This document shows, in pieces, positions 7,636-15,172 of a stretch of 25,727 nt of DNA (the stretch's first letter is position 1; each line of letters opens with the position of its first letter). The DNA comes from a virus: the IMG/VR virus record IMGVR_UViG_3300035698_018473, positions 1 through 25,727 of that record. One strand, 5' to 3'. The notes under the pieces were generated by a model. The model searched no databases, was not told the DNA's origin, and was given only the letters and a program-made list of their open reading frames with translations. The position numbers were made by a program, and so were the translations under genes.

Positions 7636-7967
7636 AAGGCATAAATAAAACAATAAATTATATTCCATTCGGAAAGAAAGATATTGTCTTTGCCCCGTTC
7701 GTCTTTTGGCTTAAAGGATTTACACCAACAGATAAATTGAAAAGACATGCTAAAATACATTTGCCACAACAAGTTGAATGTTTATATATTTTCTTTTTCA
7801 TAATTTACGGAATAGATTTTTTGATAAAATTGGCAATCGCAAGAGATATAGAGATGGCATATTTGATGGTTGGATTTGAGCGTGAAGCTTATCAAAATCA
7901 AGCTGATAAAAATTATTTGAAGAATAGAAAAAGATTCGCATGGATAAAATACCTATGTCAAAAGTAA
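7632..7967 (+). CDS. Membrane-associated protein with HxxxH motif, degenerate metalloprotease-like
   Basis: A 111-aa protein. Residues 36-48 read 'KLKRHAKIHLPQQ', followed by a hydrophobic span at about 51-70 and a conserved-looking 'FEREAYQNQ' (82-90), then 'YLKNRKRFAWIKYL' near the C-terminus. I associate this layout with small proteins of phages and bacteria that carry HExxH..QQ, a membrane helix and FEREAY, and so resemble zinc metalloproteases. Here the Glu of HExxH is Ala (HAKIH), while both His (H39, H43) and the Glu residues of FEREA (E83/E85) remain. It might bind metal without proteolysis. It lies between the putative holin and the endolysin, overlapping both. The family link is from memory of the pattern; function is unknown. 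Confidence 0.6.
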   Translation: MKGINKTINYIPFGKKDIVFAPFVFWLKGFTPTDKLKRHAKIHLPQQVECLYIFFFIIYGIDFLIKLAIARDIEMAYLMVGFEREAYQNQADKNYLKNRKRFAWIKYLCQK

Positions 7968-8389
7968 GAGACATAATAATTCATTGCTCAGATTCAACCT
8001 TCGGGAATGCCCTACTAATTGACCAGTGGCACAGGGAGCGCGGATTTGATTGCATAGGATATCATTTTGTAGTATTGAACGGATATCCTTTTTCGAGCAA
8101 ACAAAAAATAGATGTTACTGATGGCATGATTGAAACCGGAAGGGCTATAGATAAAAAAGGCGCACACTGTAAAGGTCATAATAATAATATCGGAATTTGC
8201 CTGATTGGTAAAAGTGGAAAATTCACAGATAATCAATTATTCGATTTGAGTGATTTAATAATGAGTCTTAAAGATCAATATAAAATCGGAAAAGTAAAGC
8301 AACATTCTGATTATGATAAAAAGAAATATTTTTGCGCCGGATTAAGTGCTAACCAAATGTCAGATTTAAAGGAGATTGTTAATGGTTAA
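7940..8389 (+). CDS. Endolysin, N-acetylmuramoyl-L-alanine amidase (Amidase_2)
   Basis: A 149-aa amidase of the T7 lysozyme/PGRP fold, which cuts the bond between N-acetylmuramic acid and L-alanine in peptidoglycan. Key residues match T7 lysozyme in order and spacing: H15 in 'IIIHCSDS', Y41 in 'GYHFVV', H122 in 'QHSDY', the Lys run 127-129 and C132. So H15, H122 and C132 would hold zinc, with Y41 and Lys in catalysis. 'GAHCKGHNNNIGICLIG' (74-90) is the conserved central strand. There is no signal peptide, so export would need a holin. The length matches T7 lysozyme (151 aa). An in-frame ATG at 7955 is an alternative start; neither has a strong SD. Lysis genes are flanking. Confidence 0.92.
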   Translation: MDKIPMSKVRDIIIHCSDSTFGNALLIDQWHRERGFDCIGYHFVVLNGYPFSSKQKIDVTDGMIETGRAIDKKGAHCKGHNNNIGICLIGKSGKFTDNQLFDLSDLIMSLKDQYKIGKVKQHSDYDKKKYFCAGLSANQMSDLKEIVNG

Positions 8390-8576
8390 GAAAAATCAAA
8401 CAACAGCTGGTGAAATCGGAGACGATATAATTAAGCTAATCAAAAATCATTGGATCAAGATAATCTTAATAATAGCAGTTACCGGAATTGTCGGTACAGG
8501 TTTTAAATGTTCTTGTGGAGATATGAAAGTTGAAAAATCAGCAGTAATAAAATACGAGAGCTTGAACACAAAATGA
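8382..8576 (+). CDS. Small single-span membrane protein of the lysis cassette
   Basis: A 64-aa protein. ATG 8382 is the start because AAGGAG (8369-8374) lies seven nt upstream; a TTG at 8376 is in frame but weaker. One transmembrane segment is visible at about residues 22-42 ('WIKIILIIAVTGIVGTGF'), followed by 'KCSCGD' and a short charged tail. It directly follows the amidase and overlaps the next membrane protein gene by 4 nt (ATGA). The position fits a holin, antiholin or spanin component, but it lacks the long coiled-coil periplasmic region of an inner-membrane spanin and has no convincing lipobox. Role uncertain. Confidence 0.6.
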   Translation: MVKKNQTTAGEIGDDIIKLIKNHWIKIILIIAVTGIVGTGFKCSCGDMKVEKSAVIKYESLNTK

Positions 8577-8980
8577 ACAAAGTAAAACAAATATTATCCG
8601 GTATTTTAATTATCGCTGTGATATTTATATCGGGTTTTTTCGCAGGTAAATTTTATGATTCTGGAAATATAAAAAATGAGGATATCAAAAAAGGTGCAAT
8701 AATAAATAACTTTGTTAACCGTGATGTCAAAAAAATGACTCCGGAATTCAAAAACATAGAATTAAACTGTTATTACAATTCACCTTTTATTATAGATTTC
8801 GAGCCGGTATCAGGCAAGGGAAATTATCAGATAATAAGCGCATTATGTGACAGGACGGCAACCAGAAATATAAATATACCGGTTGCAACATCAGGAAATT
8901 TTAAGTTTTATATCGGGTTAGGTCTTGGAATAGTTGGCACAGGTTTACTGGCTTACGGTTGTTACAAAATTTTTAAGTGA
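8573..8980 (+). CDS. Two-span membrane protein of the lysis cassette, unknown function
   Basis: A 135-aa protein with a hydrophobic segment near residues 7-25 and a second near 110-132 ('FYIGLGLGIVGTGLLAYGCY'), separated by about 80 polar residues with two Cys (in 'LNCYY' and 'ALCDR'). The central part would sit on one side of the inner membrane, tethered at both ends. I do not recognise the family. Its start overlaps the preceding membrane gene (ATGA), so the two may act as a pair, for example in lysis timing or envelope disruption. It ends just before the head protease, whose SD lies in its last codons. Confidence 0.6.
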   Translation: MNKVKQILSGILIIAVIFISGFFAGKFYDSGNIKNEDIKKGAIINNFVNRDVKKMTPEFKNIELNCYYNSPFIIDFEPVSGKGNYQIISALCDRTATRNINIPVATSGNFKFYIGLGLGIVGTGLLAYGCYKIFK

Positions 8981-8991
8981 GGAATGAAGAA

Positions 8992-10131
8992 ATGATAATA
9001 ATACCAATAAGCGGAATAATCGCAAATTTTGAAATGGAAAATGAGTCGAATGTTACCCCTGATTCGTTAAGGAAATCACTTAATGATGCAAACGGTGCTG
9101 ACATTTTAGTTACAATAAATTCGCCAGGCGGTGGAGTTTTCGCAGGGTTAGAAATGTTTTCATTATTAAAAAATTATTCTGGAAATGTTGAAACAAGGGT
9201 TGTATCTCTTGCTGCATCAATGGGTTCGGTTCTTGCACTTGCAGGAAATAAAAGATCCGTTGAAAGCACAGCAATGTATTTTATACATAATGCACAAAGT
9301 TGGGCATCTGGGGATTACAGGGAGTTGTATAAAGAAGGCAAATGGCTAGAAGATATTTCTGCACTGCTTGCAAGTTTATATGAAAAATATACAACACTGT
9401 CGATTGATGATGCTGTTGAGTTAATGGATGCAGATACTCAATTTTTCGGTAAGGACCTAGAATTACTTGGTTTTGATATTGTTGATGTTGATGAAGATAT
9501 AAATGAAAGTCAGGCAAGAGTTAATGCTAAATTAAAATTTTCTGAAGTTGTAAATAAAATTAAAAATGAAAATTATTCTGATGACTTGGAAAAAGTAGCA
9601 GCATCAATCGATTATGAAAAATATGGATTAAAAGCACAAACTCCGGTCTCACAAGTTGAGCCGGTTATAAATATTAACCCCGCCAACAGCGGGCAAAAAC
9701 CAAAGGAGGACGTACCCATGAATTTAACTGAACTCATGGCTTCGAATCCCGCCGCTAAAATCGAGCTTGATAATCAAATTAAAGCCGAAAAACTGGCAGG
9801 GGTCGAAGAGGTAACAACCGCATTGATTGAGGTAAATAAAAAAGCCGCAGTTTATGCAAAAAATGAGGATTACCATAAGGCAATCCGGAATCATGCAATT
9901 GATGTGATGGCAGGAGATAAGAGTTTTGAAAGTCTTGAAGCTCTTGTTGTTAATGCTGACATGATCAAAGAAATGGCAGCAAGTGCAAATGCAACTGCTG
10001 ATTCAGCAGAAGCAGGTGAAACACCAGGCGAACAAACAGCCACAGCAATGGAAAATGGAGTTGTAAATACTGCTGAAGATATTTCAGCATCAGCCAAAAA
10101 GCTAAAACAATCTTTGGGACGGGGGGATTAA
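8992..10131 (+). CDS. Head maturation protease, ClpP/S49-like (lambda gpC analogue)
   Basis: A 379-aa procapsid protease with a C-terminal scaffold domain. The ClpP-like fold is clear: 'INSPGGGVFAG' (42-52) is the oxyanion strand, Ser76 lies in 'AASMGS', His99 in 'YFIHNA', and Asp148 in 'DADTQ' has the spacing expected for the third catalytic residue. It cleaves itself and the scaffold during capsid maturation. From about residue 243 ('MNLTELMASNPAAK') a helical, Ala/Glu/Lys-rich scaffold region follows. I chose ATG 8992 over an in-frame GTG at 8977 because TGAGG (8978-8982) is suitably placed. Lambda gpC is 439 aa. The following gpD- and gpE-like genes confirm the assignment. Confidence 0.9.
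   Translation: MIIIPISGIIANFEMENESNVTPDSLRKSLNDANGADILVTINSPGGGVFAGLEMFSLLKNYSGNVETRVVSLAASMGSVLALAGNKRSVESTAMYFIHNAQSWASGDYRELYKEGKWLEDISALLASLYEKYTTLSIDDAVELMDADTQFFGKDLELLGFDIVDVDEDINESQARVNAKLKFSEVVNKIKNENYSDDLEKVAASIDYEKYGLKAQTPVSQVEPVININPANSGQKPKEDVPMNLTELMASNPAAKIELDNQIKAEKLAGVEEVTTALIEVNKKAAVYAKNEDYHKAIRNHAIDVMAGDKSFESLEALVVNADMIKEMAASANATADSAEAGETPGEQTATAMENGVVNTAEDISASAKKLKQSLGRGD
9718..10131 (+). CDS. Nested scaffolding protein (lambda Nu3 analogue), in frame inside the protease gene
   Basis: An internal start in the protease reading frame would give a separate 137-aa scaffold. ATG 9718 is preceded by a near-perfect SD, AAGGAGG (9703-9709), eight nt upstream, which is stronger than the SD of the full-length protein. 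The encoded region is helical, rich in Ala, Glu and Lys, and lacks the protease domain. In lambda, Nu3 is made in the same way from the 3' part of C and shapes the procapsid before being degraded. The same arrangement at the same place strongly suggests a nested gene. The SD is seen directly; separate production is inferred. Confidence 0.75.
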   Translation: MNLTELMASNPAAKIELDNQIKAEKLAGVEEVTTALIEVNKKAAVYAKNEDYHKAIRNHAIDVMAGDKSFESLEALVVNADMIKEMAASANATADSAEAGETPGEQTATAMENGVVNTAEDISASAKKLKQSLGRGD

Positions 10132-10134
10132 ATT

Positions 10135-10584
10135 ATGGCAGTACAAGCAAGTAGTGATAACACAACCGAACCACTGATTTTATCCGGCGAAGCAGTCGCA
10201 AAAGAAGGAACAATCACACAGGATCTGGCAAGAGCTACAGTTCTTTTGTCAAATACTGTGATGGCATTTAATGCCACTACTCAGGAATGGGTCCCGTTTA
10301 CAAGCCTTGTTACAGTAAATGGAGAATCTGTACCTAGAGGAATTTATCTTGGAGATAATATTACTGCCGCAGCTCTTGTTGCAGGCGACATTACAAATGC
10401 ACCTATCCTTGTAGGAAAAGCAGTTGTAAGTAATGAAGTAATTGTTTTTGATGACGATACTCTTGACAAAGATGATATTGTTAATCCGGGAACAATAGAA
10501 GCTCGCCCCGCATGGCTGGCATTGCAGGAAGCATCAAGTATTTTCATTGAAGATACTATATCAATCTCAGAATTTGAGAACTAA
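10135..10584 (+). CDS. Head decoration protein, lambda gpD family
   Basis: A 149-aa capsid-stabilising protein. Trimers of gpD-type proteins bind the threefold sites of the expanded head and hold it against packaging pressure. Family features are the N-terminal flexible segment ending in 'SGEAVAKEGTITQ' (residues 17-29), beta-rich centre with 'PRGIYLGDNITAAALVAGDI', 'VLVGKAVV'-like strand, and a C-terminal helix starting near 'ALQEASSIFI'. Lambda gpD is 110 aa, so loops are longer here. It sits between protease and major capsid genes, as in lambda. The SD is a G-rich run (ACGGGGGGAT) that overlaps the protease stop region. Confidence 0.87.
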   Translation: MAVQASSDNTTEPLILSGEAVAKEGTITQDLARATVLLSNTVMAFNATTQEWVPFTSLVTVNGESVPRGIYLGDNITAAALVAGDITNAPILVGKAVVSNEVIVFDDDTLDKDDIVNPGTIEARPAWLALQEASSIFIEDTISISEFEN

Positions 10585-10596
10585 GGAGGAATATCA

Positions 10597-11823
10597 ATGA
10601 GCGTAACACCTACACCTAATGACACATATTCCCGTTTCATGGATGAGATGTTCGACGAATCGAGCGCCGTATCTGAATCAACAGTATGGCAATCATTTTT
10701 CGGAAATTCTGCACATGGCGGATCAAGAACAATTTACAGCCCCGATTCTGAGGTTATAGATATTGACATTGAAAGAGCAAATGAGAGAACGGCACAGCTT
10801 ATTCCTAGAGGCACATATTCAAGGAATCTTGGCGATACTCAAAAAAATACTGCTCTTGAAAATTACACTAGTTTTGCCCGTGTATTCCCATTTGCAGAAG
10901 AAGAAGGCGATATTACAGCCGGTCAGATTCTTAAGCGTATGGGCGGAGAACCCACCTATGGCGGCATGACTAAGCCCGAGAGAATGCAGGCTCTGGCTTT
11001 CAAACATCACAATGAACATATCAGACGATACGTCAGATTGTTTGAAATCCTTGCAGGTTCTTCATTACTCACAGGTCATATGCCTGCAATACTTGGAACT
11101 GCGAATGCTGACCAGATTTATGATTTCCGCAGAAATGCAGGAAACTTCATAACTCCGACAGTTGCATGGAATGCAGTTGGTGCAGATATTCTTGGCGATA
11201 TTGACGGGGCATGTAACGTGGCAAGGCAGAACGGAAAAGTTAAATTAAATGTAATGTTCTTTGCATCAGATGTTGCAAGTGCATTTTTTAACGACTCTAC
11301 AATTCAAACACTTTCAGATAATAGAGGGTTTTCACTTGTAAGAGCCGGACAGCTTGATCCTGTTCCTGGAAATCTTATGCCGCTTGTAAATAGTGGAGCA
11401 GATTACAGAGGGTTTATAATTACGCCATCAGGCCGTCAACTATGGATATTCTGTTACAATGATTTCTATCAGGATTCGGACGGAGCTCAGCAACCATATA
11501 TGCCACTTGGAACAGTATTCCTTGCTAATTATGGCGCAAGATGTGACAGATATTTTGGACCACCCGAAAGATTGCCGCTTGTAAGTTCAGATATGGCATG
11601 GTACAATGAAATGTTTGGCATGAACATGTTGTCTCCTCAGATGCCTATGGGAATTGAAAACCAGTCTGCAATTGTGACCCCTCAGATGTTTTACTGCGAT
11701 GCAACAAAAACTGCAGATAATAAAAGGGTTTCAATCAGGACACAAACAGCACCGATTTTTGCAACAACAAGAACCGATGCATTTGTGACATTATCAGACG
11801 TAATTGATGCCGGGACATCCTAA
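10597..11823 (+). CDS. Major capsid protein, lambda gpE family
   Basis: A 408-aa HK97-fold capsid subunit of the gpE type. Supporting stretches are 'TYSRNLGDTQKN' near residues 72-83, the 'KHHNEHIRRYVRLFEILAGSS' region around 141-160 that corresponds to the family's long helix, 'NVMFFASDVASAFF' in the axial domain, and the late 'GARCDRYFGPPERLP' with 'WYNEMFG'. Lambda gpE is 341 aa; this is moderately longer. The start has a consensus SD (AAGGAGG just after the gpD stop), as expected for the most abundant virion protein. The 3' end overlaps the next start by 1 nt. Confidence 0.92.
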   Translation: MSVTPTPNDTYSRFMDEMFDESSAVSESTVWQSFFGNSAHGGSRTIYSPDSEVIDIDIERANERTAQLIPRGTYSRNLGDTQKNTALENYTSFARVFPFAEEEGDITAGQILKRMGGEPTYGGMTKPERMQALAFKHHNEHIRRYVRLFEILAGSSLLTGHMPAILGTANADQIYDFRRNAGNFITPTVAWNAVGADILGDIDGACNVARQNGKVKLNVMFFASDVASAFFNDSTIQTLSDNRGFSLVRAGQLDPVPGNLMPLVNSGADYRGFIITPSGRQLWIFCYNDFYQDSDGAQQPYMPLGTVFLANYGARCDRYFGPPERLPLVSSDMAWYNEMFGMNMLSPQMPMGIENQSAIVTPQMFYCDATKTADNKRVSIRTQTAPIFATTRTDAFVTLSDVIDAGTS

Positions 11824-12146
11824 TGATTATTTGGGTTGATGATAAATCAGTGTTGTGGTATAGCAACAGACAGATTTCAGCAGGTGAAGTTGTGCCTGCT
11901 GGAGCACTGAGTCCTGCCAGAATAAGCATGCTGATGAAAAAGAATCCGCCTAAGATTGAGATCCATCCGGACAATCCGAAAACTGTTACAACTCCTGATT
12001 TTGATCCTTATGAAGATTTGGTTAAACCAGACAAAAAGGAAAAATTTGATCCTGAAAAATATGTAATAAAAAATGAAAAGCCAAAACCGAAAAGGAAATC
12101 AAGAAGTAAGAAAAATAAATCAGCAGGTCCGGCGGTATTTGACTAA
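11823..12146 (+). CDS. FI-position head protein with basic C-terminal tail, unknown function
   Basis: A 107-aa protein right after the major capsid gene, where lambda has FI (a packaging accessory protein). The first 40 residues form a small folded part with 'NRQISAGEVVPAGALSPARI', a pattern also seen in short phage proteins at this site. The remainder is Pro/Lys-rich and probably disordered, ending in a strongly basic stretch (residues about 88-102, 'KPKRKSRSKKNKS'). Such a tail could contact DNA or the acidic terminase. It overlaps both neighbours by 1 nt (TAATG). Sequence similarity to FI itself is not convincing; the name is positional. Confidence 0.55.
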   Translation: MIIWVDDKSVLWYSNRQISAGEVVPAGALSPARISMLMKKNPPKIEIHPDNPKTVTTPDFDPYEDLVKPDKKEKFDPEKYVIKNEKPKPKRKSRSKKNKSAGPAVFD

Positions 12147-12559
12147 TGATTAACTTGCGCGAACAGGTAGAACTTGACCTTAAGGATAGCATTGAATCTG
12201 AATGGAAGATGAATGTTGAACTTACAAGTCCTGACGGAATAAAACAAACTTATTCTAAAAATAATCCGGCAGAATTACTTGGCGGGCAGGTTCTATATTT
12301 TTCGCGCGGGGAGAATCCATCAACTGGTGAAATGATTTATGTCAATTTACCTGTTGTTACTTTACGAATATCGTCACTTGACCGAGTACCCGTAGCCGGT
12401 GAAACTTGGTATATTAAAATGCCAATTTCACCAGTGGCAGGTGCTTCAAAAGTAGCATTTGTTTTTACATCAGATCAAGCTCCGCAACATGGAACTGATA
12501 TTGGATTCATCAGAATTTATCCGCAAAAAATAGAGACTGAAGGGAGTCCGACATCATGA
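12146..12559 (+). CDS. Head-tail connector, lambda gpFII-like (head completion)
   Basis: A 137-aa protein. Lambda gpFII (117 aa) joins the head connector to the tail. Residues 20-125 are beta-rich, with a conserved-looking core 'LPVVTLRISSLDRVP.AGETWYIKMPISP' (about 68-97, one residue not shown) that matches the pattern of the phage attachment/stopper family (Phage_attach). The N-terminal 18 residues form a helix (NLREQVELDLKDSIE). It lies between the FI-position gene and the tail terminator, as in lambda. Overlaps: 1 nt upstream, 4 nt downstream. The fold assignment is from pattern and order. Confidence 0.65.
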   Translation: MINLREQVELDLKDSIESEWKMNVELTSPDGIKQTYSKNNPAELLGGQVLYFSRGENPSTGEMIYVNLPVVTLRISSLDRVPVAGETWYIKMPISPVAGASKVAFVFTSDQAPQHGTDIGFIRIYPQKIETEGSPTS

Positions 12560-13209
12560 TGATGTTCAGGCAAATTAAAACAGCGATTGTATCACTTTTA
12601 GAATCGGAAGCTGAAAGCCGTTTCCGTGTTCTTGGAAGTCGTAAGCAGTCAAAGTCTGCATCAGAAATAAAAGACAATAGCAGACTTGTTTTAGTCAGAT
12701 ATTCTGAAGGGACTTTTCCAAAAGGTTCAAGTAAAATGCGCGGAGCTAAAACGCATGATGTTAATTATGACATTGAATTATCGGCAAGTTCAGCAGCAAA
12801 GGGAGACTTGACAGCGCTTGAATCATTGACGGCAACCCCGGAAGAAAAGGCGGCGGCACTGCTTGCAATTAGTGAAGCCGGCGCAGAAGCTGATGAATTG
12901 ATTGATGAATTGATTGAATATGTTTTTCAGATTTTGGCAGATGCAAGGAATGAAGATTTGGGACTTGAAAAATATGATAGTTCAAGCCGTTGGATTGAAC
13001 GGATTCAAAAAGACACACCAGTTGAGCGGGGTGATCTTGTAGTATGCACAGCTTTAATAAAATATACCTGCCTTGTTGATGAGGTGGTATTAGGGGACTT
13101 AGGCAACAAGCCTGATCCTTCAGTAATAGAATCAACAATTGATGTTGGATTACCGGATGCAGATGATGAAGTTATTGACGGCACCGGAATCACTACATCA
13201 AATTCTTAA
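12556..13209 (+). CDS. Tail terminator/completion protein (lambda gpU or Mu gp37 position)
   Basis: A 217-aa protein. An N-terminal helix (residues 2-20), 'RVLGSRKQSKSASEI', several strands ('RLVLVRYSEG', 'THDVNYDIELSASS'), a long central helix rich in Ala/Glu (about 94-130), and the strand 'LVVCTALIKYTCLV' near 160-173 fit tail terminator proteins, which cap the finished tail tube and join it to the head. The acidic last 40 residues look disordered. It begins with three consecutive Met codons and is coupled to the preceding gene. It directly precedes the sheath gene, so it closes the head-tail junction block. The family name is inferred from order and pattern. Confidence 0.6.
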   Translation: MMMFRQIKTAIVSLLESEAESRFRVLGSRKQSKSASEIKDNSRLVLVRYSEGTFPKGSSKMRGAKTHDVNYDIELSASSAAKGDLTALESLTATPEEKAAALLAISEAGAEADELIDELIEYVFQILADARNEDLGLEKYDSSSRWIERIQKDTPVERGDLVVCTALIKYTCLVDEVVLGDLGNKPDPSVIESTIDVGLPDADDEVIDGTGITTSNS

Positions 13210-13229
13210 AGTAAGGAGGGAAATAAAAA

Positions 13230-14789
13230 ATGACAATAGGACCTAGTAACCTAGCGGCAGTTAACGGAGTTGGAATAAAGAATGCAAAATTTGCAGTCAC
13301 AGCTCAAGTAGTCGCACAAAAAAATGTAATTATTGGAACATGGGATCAGACAACTTATGCTTCAATTGTTGAAAATGTTCCGATTCGTGTTTTTTCGGCT
13401 GAAGATGTTGGCGGAAAAACAGGATATGGCTTCATGCTTCATAGACTTGCAAAAGCAATGTTCAAGGGCGGAGTTGTAGAAACATGGATCATTCCACAAA
13501 AAGAAGTCGGCTCACCCCCTGCATTATCAGCAGGCGAAGTTGATTTTACAGGAACAGTATTAACAGCAGCCGGAGTTGTGGCTTTATATATAGCAGGCGA
13601 ATTAGTCAGCTATGTTGGAGCAATTGCCGATGCAGACACAGATGTTTCAGATGGATTGGCAGCACTAATTACAGCCGATGATTCATTACCAGTTGAGGCA
13701 ACAAGCCTTGCAGGAGTATTAACATTAACATCAAAATCAGCAGGTGATGATTGGGGCGATAATATTGACATCAGCCTTAATCTTGCAGATGATGATGAAA
13801 GTCCAGCCGGGCTTGCAGCAGTAATTACAGGCATGACAGGCGGAGCAGGCACACCTGATATTCAGGATGCACTTGATGCAATGGGAACAGGTGATGCTCA
13901 GAATGAAAAGAATTTCACAAATCTCAGTCATGGTTATGGATTAGACTCTGCAACACTTGTTGCAATTTCTACATATAACGGGCTTGGAAATACATTTGTT
14001 GGAAACTATAAAAAGGAAATTTCCAGACCGTTCAGATCATTAAATGGTGATACAGATGAAGCATTCGCAGCACTTACGGCTTTACTTGTAATTGCAAATG
14101 CAAACCGGAATGATCGGACTAATGGGATTTTACCGGTTCCAGATTCTCAAAATCATCCTGCAGAAATTGCAGCAATGGCAACCGGAATTATGGCAGTCAC
14201 TAATTCCATCAGGGCAGAAGAAAGTTATATCAATAAACTTCTTCCTGGAATATGGCCCGGAGCAAGAGCCAACCGATGGACGAATGATAATGACAATAGA
14301 AATGATGCAGTTAAAGGCGGTATATCAGCTTCATTTGTTAAAAATGATGCTGTCTATATGAAAAATATCATTACGATGTATCGACCGGCAGATGTTTCAC
14401 CGGAATCAAATGCTTATAGATCAATGAGAAATATTAGCATATTGCAAAACATCGCTTATAATTACCGCGCCAATTTTGACCTTGAGAAATGGCAGGGCAT
14501 AACTATTGTTGAGGATGTGACAGAAGTTTCCGAAACTGTTGATGCAGAAAAAGCAAGAGATACAGATGCAGTAATTGATGACCTTGTTGCACTTGCAAAA
14601 GCATTTGTCGGGAAAGCATGGTTGTATAATGATGTTTATACACTGGCAAATTTGAGTGTAACACTTAGGGCAGGACTTACAGGATTTGATATTTCATTTC
14701 CATGTATCTTGTCAGGCGAAGGTGGAATATTCAACACTAATATTCCTGTTGATACTTCAATTGCCATATTGACCGCAGGAGGTGCATAA
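13230..14789 (+). CDS. Contractile tail sheath protein, Mu gpL-like
   Basis: A 519-aa sheath subunit; its presence makes this a contractile tail. The N-terminal part contains 'PIRVFSAEDVGGKTGYG' (51-67), followed by a variable domain (about 92-210) with 'LTAAGVVALYIAGELVSY' and 'LTLTSKSAGDDWGDNIDIS', a pattern typical of Mu-type sheaths. The C-terminal part has the conserved 'NISILQNIAYNYRANFDL' region near 395-415 and a final tube-facing domain ending 'PVDTSIAILTAGGA'. Mu gpL is 495 aa. A good SD (AAGGAGG) precedes the start. The stop overlaps the tube gene by 1 nt, so sheath and tube are coupled. Confidence 0.93.
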   Translation: MTIGPSNLAAVNGVGIKNAKFAVTAQVVAQKNVIIGTWDQTTYASIVENVPIRVFSAEDVGGKTGYGFMLHRLAKAMFKGGVVETWIIPQKEVGSPPALSAGEVDFTGTVLTAAGVVALYIAGELVSYVGAIADADTDVSDGLAALITADDSLPVEATSLAGVLTLTSKSAGDDWGDNIDISLNLADDDESPAGLAAVITGMTGGAGTPDIQDALDAMGTGDAQNEKNFTNLSHGYGLDSATLVAISTYNGLGNTFVGNYKKEISRPFRSLNGDTDEAFAALTALLVIANANRNDRTNGILPVPDSQNHPAEIAAMATGIMAVTNSIRAEESYINKLLPGIWPGARANRWTNDNDNRNDAVKGGISASFVKNDAVYMKNIITMYRPADVSPESNAYRSMRNISILQNIAYNYRANFDLEKWQGITIVEDVTEVSETVDAEKARDTDAVIDDLVALAKAFVGKAWLYNDVYTLANLSVTLRAGLTGFDISFPCILSGEGGIFNTNIPVDTSIAILTAGGA

Positions 14790-15163
14790 TGCCTAATATT
14801 GGAACTATTGGAAAACTTGTGATTGACGGTGTCAGTTTTGATGTAATGGCAGATGCAAAAGCAAGTTTCAAGAGGGCAGGTTTTGAAATTGAAGGGATTG
14901 CCACAACAGGCGAAACACTTTTCAAGATAACAAAACGTGTTCAGTTAATTGAAGGCGTTGCCATAGCAGGCACACCGGCAAAAATTGAATCATTGGCATT
15001 GAAAGCAGATTCACTTGCAGACTTGACATTATCAATAACATTCGCAGACGGTTCAGTTTATAAAGCAACCGGCAGAATAAAATTTGATACATGGGAATCT
15101 GATACAGGTGAAGCCGTTGTTGATCTGATTCCAAAGAAAACATGGACGCCATTTTTGGCTTAG
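14789..15163 (+). CDS. Tail tube protein, Mu gpM-like
   Basis: A 124-aa protein, close to Mu gpM (118 aa). It polymerises around the tape measure to form the inner tube through which DNA passes. Visible features: the beta-strand start 'GKLVIDGVSFDVMADAKASFK' region (residues 8-28), the tube loop 'GFEIEGIATTGETLFKI', then 'LTLSITFADGSVYKATGRI' and the last strand 'GEAVVDLIPKKTW'. Starts in a TAATG overlap with the sheath. It is followed by the glycosyltransferase instead of the usual chaperone. Confidence 0.88.
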   Translation: MPNIGTIGKLVIDGVSFDVMADAKASFKRAGFEIEGIATTGETLFKITKRVQLIEGVAIAGTPAKIESLALKADSLADLTLSITFADGSVYKATGRIKFDTWESDTGEAVVDLIPKKTWTPFLA

Positions 15164-15172
15164 GTGATATAA

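Noticed and set aside
7442-7648. 68-aa frame overlapping the first lysis-cassette gene, with a hydrophobic segment
   Set aside because: The frame at 7447 has a better-placed SD, a normal transmembrane helix plus charged tail, and an exact ATGA coupling with the next gene. The 7442 frame ends in low-complexity Thr/Lys and overlaps the next gene by 17 nt.
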